Assembly (NCBI RefSeq): GCF_003182485.1
Contig: NZ_QGTX01000001.1
Coordinates: 4,550,001 to 4,614,000, forward strand
Length of the DNA: 64,000 nucleotides
DNA from: Geodermatophilus normandii
Lineage (GTDB): Bacteria; Actinomycetota; Actinomycetes; Mycobacteriales; Geodermatophilaceae
Direction: 5' to 3'
In this document: piece after piece, positions 58,233 to 64,000 of the stretch
How positions within the stretch are numbered: the first letter of the stretch is position 1
Layout: every line of letters begins with the position of its first letter
The notes under the pieces: generated by a model
Seen by the model: the letters and a program-made list of their open reading frames with translations, nothing else
What the model was told of the DNA's origin: nothing
Database searches by the model: none
Position numbers and translations under genes: made by a program

Positions 58233-59105
58233 TCAGACGGCGCCGCGGCGCGGCCGGCCCCGCGCCACCTCCGCGGGCAGCGTCCACCACCCGCCGAGCA
58301 GCGCGTCGAGGTCCGGCTCGAGGCGGGAGAGCCCGGCTCCCGGATAGGGCGTCAGCTCCCCCGCCCACAGCTGCCCGGCGTGCCGGTAGAGGTCGACCCG
58401 CAGCATGTCGAAGCCGGCGGCCGCCGCGGCCGCCGCCTCGAGCAGCTCGGGGAGGTCCGGCGGGCGCGGCGCGTCCGGACCCGGCGGGTAGCCCCACGTC
58501 CAGGGCAGCGGCTCCCAGCCCGCGGTGTACAGCCGCGCGCGGTGCTCCCCGTGGCGGCCGGTGTGGACGCCGACCAGCCGCGGGACGCCGTCGAACACCA
58601 GCACCTTGAGGTCGGCAGGCGACTGACCCGGCTCCCCGACGTGCTCCTCGACCAGCAGGCCCGGCCGGGCGCACCGGTAGGCCCACTCCTCGCTCTTGCG
58701 CCAGTAGCGCTCGGCCACCCACCCGGCGGTGCGCGCGGCGAGGTCGGCGACGTCGGGCCGCCCCTCCCCCACGAGCACCCGCCGGCAGGAGTGGTTGGGC
58801 TTGAGCACCCACCGGTCGGGGAGGTCGACGCCGGCCAGCTCGGCGACGTCGGTGCCCGCCCAGTACGTCTCGGGCACCCGGAGCAGGCCGTGCGCCCGGG
58901 CGGCGAAGGCGTCCTTCATGGCCAGCTTGTCGCAGGTCGGCGCCAGCAGCGGACGACGGTCGCGGGTGATCCGGCGGTGCAGCTTCTCGGTGAAGGTCCG
59001 CGGCTCCCCCCGCGGCGGCAGCCGGCCGTGGTGCTGCCGGTAGACCCGCGCCCGCCGCAGCGAGGAGGGCAGCACGCGCGTCCAGGGCGGCGGGAACTCC
59101 TCCAC
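58233..59105 (-). CDS. ATP-grasp fold protein (TupA-like)
   Basis: A 290-residue TupA-like ATP-grasp protein. TFTEKLHRRITRDRRPLLAP and CDKLAMKDAFAAR are the family N-terminal motifs; WVLKPNHSCRRVLV is the ATP-binding lysine loop; LLVEEHVG and FDMLRVDLYRHAGQLWAGELTPYPGAG the metal-binding end. TupA ligases add polyglutamate in teichuronopeptide synthesis, and relatives occur in sugar and cell-surface clusters; no such cluster is seen here. Start GTG or ATG at 59105. Confidence 0.83.
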   Translation of the reverse strand: MEEFPPPWTRVLPSSLRRARVYRQHHGRLPPRGEPRTFTEKLHRRITRDRRPLLAPTCDKLAMKDAFAARAHGLLRVPETYWAGTDVAELAGVDLPDRWVLKPNHSCRRVLVGEGRPDVADLAARTAGWVAERYWRKSEEWAYRCARPGLLVEEHVGEPGQSPADLKVLVFDGVPRLVGVHTGRHGEHRARLYTAGWEPLPWTWGYPPGPDAPRPPDLPELLEAAAAAAAGFDMLRVDLYRHAGQLWAGELTPYPGAGLSRLEPDLDALLGGWWTLPAEVARGRPRRGAV

Positions 59106-59194
59106 GGGTCCCCTCTACCGCCCGGCGGCTTGCCCCGAACCCCCGGAGCTGGTGTCCTTCCTCGCCCTGGTCCCCCGACGACGGAGGTGGCGAC

Positions 59195-59815
59195 GTGGCC
59201 CGGCGGACCCCGGTGCTCCTGGTCGCGGGGTGCCTGCTGGCCGCCGGCTGCGGCGACGACGCGCTGTCGGCCGCCGGGCTCACCGGGTCGCTCGCCACCG
59301 GCCCCGCCGGCTTCGTCGCGGTCGCGGCGCGGCCCGAGCCCACCGCGCTGTGCGAGCCGGCTCCCGACGGCTCGGGGACGACCGTGCCGCTGCCCGCGGA
59401 GCTGTCGGGGTCCCCCGGCGCCGTCTCCTACGCGCGGGCGGAGGCGACGCTGGACGCCTGGGCCTGGTCCTTCCCGCGGGAGGAGGACGCCGAGCGCGTG
59501 GTCACCGGGGCGGCCGGCAGCCTCGGCGGGTGCGGCTACGTGCTCAGCACGGCACACGACCCCGACGGGGACGGCACGCTCGACGCGGACGGCAGTGCGG
59601 CGCAGGAGGCCGCCCCGTGGTCGGACGGGCACTGGCGCGGGGTGCGGGTGCACCGGCAGGCCACCGGTCCCGGCGGCAGCGAGCAGGTGGAGCGCCGGCT
59701 GGTCAGCGCCGGACCCGTCGTGGTGCTGGTGGCCCACACCGCCGACGACGCCGACCCGGCAGGCCCGGCGACGGTGGACGCCCACCTGCGGGACGTCGCG
59801 GCGGCGCTCGGCTGA
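59195..59815 (+). CDS. Small lipoprotein
   Basis: A 206-residue lipoprotein. GTG 59195 follows GGAGGTG. Signal peptide with lipobox LLAAGC (Cys19). The mature part is hydrophilic with two Cys (ALCEPAPDG, GGCGYVLST) and HDPDGDGTLDADG, which looks like a calcium-type loop. No known family is recognised. It is probably on the outer face of the membrane. Confidence 0.78.
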   Translation: MARRTPVLLVAGCLLAAGCGDDALSAAGLTGSLATGPAGFVAVAARPEPTALCEPAPDGSGTTVPLPAELSGSPGAVSYARAEATLDAWAWSFPREEDAERVVTGAAGSLGGCGYVLSTAHDPDGDGTLDADGSAAQEAAPWSDGHWRGVRVHRQATGPGGSEQVERRLVSAGPVVVLVAHTADDADPAGPATVDAHLRDVAAALG

Positions 59816-59853
59816 GCGCGTGTCGGGCACGGGCGCCCGGGTAGGCGGGGCGG

Positions 59854-60867
59854 GTGCGTGCCATCACCTACACCGAGCCCGGCGGCCCCGAGGTCCTGCG
59901 GCTGACCGACCGCCCTCCCCTCGAGCCGGGGCCCGGCGAGGTCCTCGTCCGGCTCGCGCTGGCCGGCGTGAACCCGACCGACTGGAAGTCGCGCAGCGCG
60001 GCGCAGCCCGGCCCCGGCGGCCAGGTGCCCGGCCAGGACGGCGCCGGCACGGTGGAGGCGGTCGGGCAGGGCGTGGACCCGGCGATCCGCGGTGAGCGGG
60101 TCTGGGTCTGGGAGGCGGCCTGGCAGCGGCCCTGGGGGACGGCGGCGGAGTACACCGTCGTCCCGGCCCGCCAGGCGGTGCCGATGGGCCCGGACCCCTC
60201 CTTCGAGCTCGGCGCCGCCCTCGGCATCCCGTTCCTCACCGCGCACCGCTGCCTGACCCTCGGCGAGTCCGTGCCCGACCGGATGGGCCCCGGGTCGCTG
60301 ACCGGGCACACCGTGCTCGTCCAGGGCGGCGCCGGCGCCGTGGGCAACGCGGCGATCCAGCTGGCCCGCTGGGCCGACGCCACGGTGATCGCCACGGTGA
60401 GCAGCCCGCGCAAGGCCCAGCTGGCCGCGGCCGCCGGCGCCTCGCACGTCGTCGACTACCGGCAGCAGGACGTCGTCGCGGAGGTGCGCAAGGTCGCGCC
60501 GAGGGGCGTGGACACGATCGTGGAGGTGTCCGCGGCCCGCAACGCCGCCGTCGACGCGCAGGTGGTCGGCATGCACGGCGCCGTCGCCATGTACGCCGAC
60601 GACGGCGGCGCCGAGGTGACCATCCCGGTGCGCGCGCAGATGGGGCCGAACGCGCGGTGGAACTTCGTCCTCGTCTACACCCAGCCGGAGCGGGCCAAGG
60701 TGATCGGCGTCGAGGACGTCAACGCCGCGCTCCTCGACGGCGCGCTGCGGGTCGGCGAGGAGGCCGGGCTGCCGCTGCACGTCTTCCCGCTGGCCGAGAC
60801 CGCACGGGCCCACCAGGCCGTCCAGGACGGCGCCGTCGGCAAGGTCCTGATCGACGTCGCCGCCTGA
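59854..60867 (+). CDS. Zinc-less quinone oxidoreductase (medium-chain dehydrogenase)
   Basis: A 337-residue MDR of the quinone oxidoreductase type. MRAITYTEPGGPEVL, AGVNPTDWK, PGQDGAGTVEAVG and the NADPH site VLVQGGAGAVGNAAIQLARW. The zinc-binding Cys and His are absent, as expected for this group. It reduces quinones or other electrophiles with NADPH. GTG 59854. It shares its 3' end with the acyl-CoA dehydrogenase. Confidence 0.9.
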   Translation: MRAITYTEPGGPEVLRLTDRPPLEPGPGEVLVRLALAGVNPTDWKSRSAAQPGPGGQVPGQDGAGTVEAVGQGVDPAIRGERVWVWEAAWQRPWGTAAEYTVVPARQAVPMGPDPSFELGAALGIPFLTAHRCLTLGESVPDRMGPGSLTGHTVLVQGGAGAVGNAAIQLARWADATVIATVSSPRKAQLAAAAGASHVVDYRQQDVVAEVRKVAPRGVDTIVEVSAARNAAVDAQVVGMHGAVAMYADDGGAEVTIPVRAQMGPNARWNFVLVYTQPERAKVIGVEDVNAALLDGALRVGEEAGLPLHVFPLAETARAHQAVQDGAVGKVLIDVAA

Positions 60868-60868
60868 C

Positions 60869-60895
60869 GAGGGCCACCAGCGCTGCACAGGCCCC
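60869..60895. repeat. 3'-end palindromic repeat, family B copy 1
   Basis: In minus orientation directly after the acyl-CoA dehydrogenase stop: ggggcctgtgcagcgctggtggccctc. GGGCC/GGCCC pair around the palindrome cagcgctg. Between convergent genes; probable bidirectional terminator. Confidence 0.6.
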
Positions 60896-62050
60896 TCAGC
60901 CGACGCCGAGGTCCTTGGCGATCAGCATGCGCTGCACCTCGCTGGTGCCCTCGCCGATCTCGAGGATCTTGGCGTCGCGGTAGAACCGGCCGACCGGCGT
61001 CTCGTTCATGAAGCCGTACCCGCCGTGCACCTGGGTGGCGGCGCGGGCGTTGTCCATCGCCACCTCGGAGCTGTAGAGCTTGGCAACGGACGCCTCGCGC
61101 CGGAACGGCTCGCCGCGGAGCATCTTCTCGGCCGCCCGGTAGTAGGCCAGCCGCGCGGTCGAGGCCCGCACCTCCATGTCGGCGATCATGAACTGGACGG
61201 CCTGGTTGCGGCCGATCGGGCGACCGAAGGCCTCCCGGGTGCCCGCGTAGCGCACCGACTCGTCCACGCAGCCCTGCGCCAGGCCGACGGCGAGCGCGGA
61301 GATCGCGATCCGGCCCTCGTCGAGGATCGAGAGGAACTGCGCGTAGCCGCGGCCCCGCTGCCCCACGAGGTTCTCCTCGGGCACCCGGCAGTCGCTGAAG
61401 GACAGCTCGCGGGTGTCCGAGGCGTTCCAGCCCACCTTCGAGTACCGCGGGCCGACGGTCATCCCCGGCGTCCCGGCGGGGACGGCGATCGCGGAGATCT
61501 CCTTGCCGCCGTCGGGACGGGTGCCGGTGACGGCGGTGACGGTGACCAGCTCGGTGAGGTCGGTGCCGGAGTTGGTGATGAACGCCTTGGACCCGTCGAC
61601 CACCCAGTGCCCGTCCTCGAGCCGCGCGGTGGTGCGGGTCGCGCCGGCGTCGGAGCCGCCGCCGGGCTCGGTGAGGCCGAAGGCGGCCAGGGCCTCGCCG
61701 GAGCACAGCCGCGGCAGCCACCGCTGCTTCTGCTCCTCCGAGCCGAAGCGGTAGACGGGCATGGCGCCGAGGGAGACGCCGGCCTCCAGGGTGATGGCCA
61801 CCGAGCTGTCCACCCGGGCCAGCTCCTCGATGGCGACGCAGAGGTCGAAGTAGGTCCCGCCCGAGCCGCCGTACTCCTCGGGGAAGGGCAGGCCGAACAG
61901 CCCGAGGTCGCCCATCTGCCGCACGATCGCGGTGGGGAACTCCTCGCGCTCGTAGAAGCCGCCGATCTGCGGTGCCACGACCTCGAGCGCGAACTCGCGG
62001 ACGGTCTTGCGCAGGGTCTCGGTCTCGTCGTCGAGCCGGTAGTCCAGCAC
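60896..62050 (-). CDS. Acyl-CoA dehydrogenase
   Basis: A 384-residue acyl-CoA dehydrogenase. FGLTEPGGGSDAGATRTTA (flavin-binding), FITNSGTDLTELVTV, and the catalytic Glu region CVDESVRYAGTREAFGRPIGRNQ and QVHGGYGFMNETPVGRFYRDAKILEIGEGTSEVQRMLIAKDLG, with Glu in EIGEGTSE as general base. It oxidises acyl-CoA to enoyl-CoA, using FAD and ETF. GTG or ATG 62050. Divergent from the TetR gene over a 159-base region that holds a clear operator. Confidence 0.94.
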   Translation of the reverse strand: MLDYRLDDETETLRKTVREFALEVVAPQIGGFYEREEFPTAIVRQMGDLGLFGLPFPEEYGGSGGTYFDLCVAIEELARVDSSVAITLEAGVSLGAMPVYRFGSEEQKQRWLPRLCSGEALAAFGLTEPGGGSDAGATRTTARLEDGHWVVDGSKAFITNSGTDLTELVTVTAVTGTRPDGGKEISAIAVPAGTPGMTVGPRYSKVGWNASDTRELSFSDCRVPEENLVGQRGRGYAQFLSILDEGRIAISALAVGLAQGCVDESVRYAGTREAFGRPIGRNQAVQFMIADMEVRASTARLAYYRAAEKMLRGEPFRREASVAKLYSSEVAMDNARAATQVHGGYGFMNETPVGRFYRDAKILEIGEGTSEVQRMLIAKDLGVG

Positions 62051-62134
62051 GGTGTGCCCCCTGGTGCCTCGGGCCCGGTGGGTTCGCCGCCGGAGCCCGC
62101 CCGAGCGGCCCCGCCGGTCGGCCGGCCGCTGCGT

Positions 62135-62160
62135 CCGATGTTAACGACGGTTCACATCGG
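62135..62160. promoter_or_regulatory. Operator dyad for the TetR regulator
   Basis: Inverted repeat ccgatgttaac-gacg-gttcacatcgg, 11-base arms with one mismatch and a four-base spacer, in the middle of the divergent region between the acyl-CoA dehydrogenase and TetR genes (about 85 and 50 bases from their starts). Its AT-rich centre stands out in this GC-rich DNA. It is typical of TetR-family sites. Confidence 0.7.
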
Positions 62161-62209
62161 GGTCCAGTGGCGCCGGGTCTCCCGGACGGCGACGGCTAGC
62201 ATCCGCGGC

Positions 62210-62815
62210 GTGACCGCCCGCCAGCCCGACACGGCGCTGTCGGCCGACGCCGCACGGCCCTCCCGGCGGGAGCAGATCCTGCGGGCGGCGGCCCAGCTGT
62301 TCGCCGAGCGCGGGTCCCGGGCGGTCGGGGTCGACGACGTCGGCGCCGCCGTCGGGGTGACCGGCCCGGCCATCTACCGCCACTTCGCCAGCAAGGACGC
62401 GATGCTGGCGGAGATGCTGGAGGGCATCAGCCAGCGGCTGCTGGCCGGCGCACGCGAGCGCGTGGCCGCCGCCGGCCCCGACCCCGCCGCGCAACTGCGG
62501 GCACTGGTGGCCTTCCAGGTCGACTTCGCCCTCGACAACCCCGCGCTCATCACCGTCCAGGACCGCGACCTCGGCTCGCTGCCGCCGGACGACGCCGCGG
62601 CGGTGCGGCGGCTGCAGCGCCGCTACGTCGAGGTGTGGGTCGACGTGTTGACCCGGCTGCGCCCCGAGGAGGGCACCGACGCCAGCCGCACCCGCGCCCA
62701 CGCCGTCTTCGGGCTGGTCAACTCCACGCCGCACAGCGCCGGGCGGCTGCCCCGGGCCCGGACGGCCGCGCTGCTCGCGGCGATGGCCGAGGCCGCCGCC
62801 ACCGCCACCGCCTGA
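62210..62815 (+). CDS. TetR-family regulator (probable acyl-CoA sensor)
   Basis: A 201-residue TetR protein. HTH: SRREQILRAAAQLFAERGSRAVG then VGVTGPAIYRHFASKDAML (recognition helix). The C-terminal ligand pocket is helical (QVDFALDNPALITVQDRDL). It is divergent from the acyl-CoA dehydrogenase, like many regulators of fatty acid catabolism, and an 11+11 dyad lies between. GTG 62210. It likely represses the dehydrogenase until its acyl-CoA substrate is present. Confidence 0.88.
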   Translation: MTARQPDTALSADAARPSRREQILRAAAQLFAERGSRAVGVDDVGAAVGVTGPAIYRHFASKDAMLAEMLEGISQRLLAGARERVAAAGPDPAAQLRALVAFQVDFALDNPALITVQDRDLGSLPPDDAAAVRRLQRRYVEVWVDVLTRLRPEEGTDASRTRAHAVFGLVNSTPHSAGRLPRARTAALLAAMAEAAATATA

Positions 62816-62840
62816 GGGGCCCGTGCAGCGCTGTCGGCGC
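62816..62840. repeat. 3'-end palindromic repeat, family B copy 2
   Basis: Directly after the TetR stop: ggggcccgtgcagcgctgtcgg. Shares gggcc-gtgcagcgctg with copy 1, in the opposite orientation, so the dehydrogenase-TetR pair is framed by inverted copies. The following gcgcctcaggcgcc is a further small palindrome. Confidence 0.55.
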
Positions 62841-62841
62841 C

Positions 62842-64000
62842 TCAGGCGCCGGCGGGATCGGGCATCGGCAGGCCCAGGCCGGTGCTGGCGACCAGGTCGA
62901 GGTCGGCGGTACCGGCCGCTCCGGGCGCGACCCAGGAGGTCTCGACGATGGTGACCCGCGGCCCCTCGACGGCGCTGGCGTACTCCGCACCGGACAGCCC
63001 GTCCGGCGCACCCGGGTAGGTGACGCCCTCGCGCAGCAGGTCGCTGACGTTGCCGCTGCCGTTGCGGTCGGCCAGGTCGCGCAGTTCCCGGGCGCCGCCA
63101 GCGTCGCCCATCTGCACGGAGGAGACGGCGACGACGACGGTGCGGCCGCCGACGTCGGTCGACCACAGTGCCCGCGCCAGGCCGGCGCAGTCGGTGCGCT
63201 CGAAGAAGTCGGCCACGTCGCCGTAGGAGTTGCCGACGCAGGTGTCGTCCACCTGCACCTGCTCCAGGGTGAAGGCGCGCCCGTCGAGGACGGTGCGGTC
63301 GCCGGGCTGCGGGCCGACCGGCTCCGGGGCCGCCGAGGTCGTCGGGGTGCTCGACGGCGGGGCCGCCGCGGCGCCGCCGCTCCCGCCGGTGAGGCTCGCC
63401 ACGGCGACCACCGCGACGACGACCAGCGCCAGCGCGGCCGCGGCGAGCAGCACCAGCCGGCGCCGGGCCTCCGGGGACCGGCGCCGCGGACCGACCAGCG
63501 GCCGGGGCGGCGGGGCGGGACGGGCGCGGGGTGCGCGACGGCGGGCAGGGGCGGCGGCGCGTCGGAGCCGGCGTCGGTGTCACCACTGCCGAAGAGGCCG
63601 CCGATGCCGCCGGTCTCGTCGGCCGGCACCTCAGCCACACCCCCGCCGAGCTGCACGCCCGCGCCGAGCGGCGCCTCCCCGGCGGACGGCACACCGCCGC
63701 CGGACTGGGTGGCGGGCGCGGGGAAGCGGGCGGTGGCCGGGTGCACCGGCGGAGCAGGAGCCGGGGCGGGGAGCGGGGCAGGCGCGGGAGCGGCGGCGGG
63801 GGCGGCAGCGGGGGCGGGCGCGGCCAGACCGGCCGCGGCCCGGGCGGCGGCCTCCTCGTCGGCGCGGATGGCGGCCACGGCGACGGCGGCGGCCGCGAGC
63901 GGGTCGACCAGCGGCCCGGCCGGGGCGGAGGCGACGCGGTGGACCGGGATGGGCCCCGGCGCGACGGGCGCGGGGGCGGGCGCGGCCACCGGAGCCGCTG
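62842..64000 (-). CDS. Single-pass membrane protein with Ala/Pro-rich N-terminus (frameshifted, 5' partial)
   Basis: Two frames form one protein. The cytoplasmic part (from beyond 64000 to about 63505) is Ala/Pro-rich with PADETGGIGGLFGSGDTD; the second frame gives RSPEARRRLVLLAAAALALV (basic residues before a TM helix), then a secreted domain with TLEQVQVDDTCVGNSYGDVA, FFERTDCAGLARALWSTDVG and LREGVTYPGAPDGLSGAEYA. One base is missing near the GGGG run 63504-63507. The disordered tail plus one helix plus small extracellular domain is a common actinobacterial envelope layout. Family not recognised; the N-terminus lies off the window. Confidence 0.7.

Noticed and set aside
57857..58609. Plus-strand gene between the RibD-type reductase and ATP-grasp genes
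   Set aside because: The frame is low complexity, overlaps the ATP-grasp gene in antisense and has no ribosome site or motif.

Overview
The window comes from the chromosome of a high-GC actinobacterium. GC is very high, GTG starts are frequent, genes often overlap by ATGA or GTGA, there is a fused FO synthase (FbiC) for coenzyme F420, an Eis-type acetyltransferase, a mycothiol-type DsbA protein and an actinobacterial cytochrome oxidase accessory subunit. Protein style suggests Geodermatophilaceae (Blastococcus, Geodermatophilus or Modestobacter), but this is inference from memory.

Region 1 (1-7455) looks like the right end of a mobile or accessory island. It holds a cut LuxR regulator, an ISL3-type transposase remnant and a three-gene minus-strand operon (DUF1326, DUF2182, a giant six-cupredoxin multicopper oxidase). 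It ends at an orphan 3' half of a tRNA-Gly(UCC) gene, as expected for an attachment scar. Region 2 (7.7-17.2 kb) holds assorted metabolic and regulatory genes: an SDR, a D-aminopeptidase divergent from an FAD-linked oxidase and hydrolase pair, a DUF4396 membrane protein behind a CsoR-like operator, a SigG-type sigma factor, a large lipoprotein, a MarR regulator and an Eis-like acetyltransferase.

Region 3 (17.3-45.7 kb) is a core block whose order follows Mycobacterium tuberculosis Rv2465c-Rv2478c: rpiB, Rv2466c-like protein, pepN, DUF5130, HNH protein, glbO, alpha-glucosidase, thioesterase, EttA and SSB. Inserted into it are, among others, an amidase, kynureninase, an S9 peptidase, an MscS-MFS-globin operon, an orphan double-ATPase, a roadblock protein, and a four-gene overlapping operon bioY-bioM-bioN-MOSC for biotin uptake.

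Region 4 (45.9-48.6 kb) is tRNA-Arg(UCU), followed by an accessory patch with a secreted metzincin-type protease and degraded sequence, then a DUF4333 protein. Region 5 (48.6-64 kb) carries an LLM-class oxidoreductase, a PAS-GGDEF-EAL protein, an SGNH hydrolase, a flavin disulfide oxidoreductase, a flavin reductase, fbiC, a RibD-type reductase, a TupA-like ATP-grasp protein, a lipoprotein, a quinone oxidoreductase, an acyl-CoA dehydrogenase with a divergent TetR regulator and clear operator, and a truncated membrane protein.

Two features cut across the window. A hairpin repeat family beginning with about GAAGGACCCC sits directly after the stop codon of seven genes, with compensating stem changes. 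Also, four genes appear broken by the loss of exactly one base in G/C-rich tracts, which looks more like sequence error than biology.
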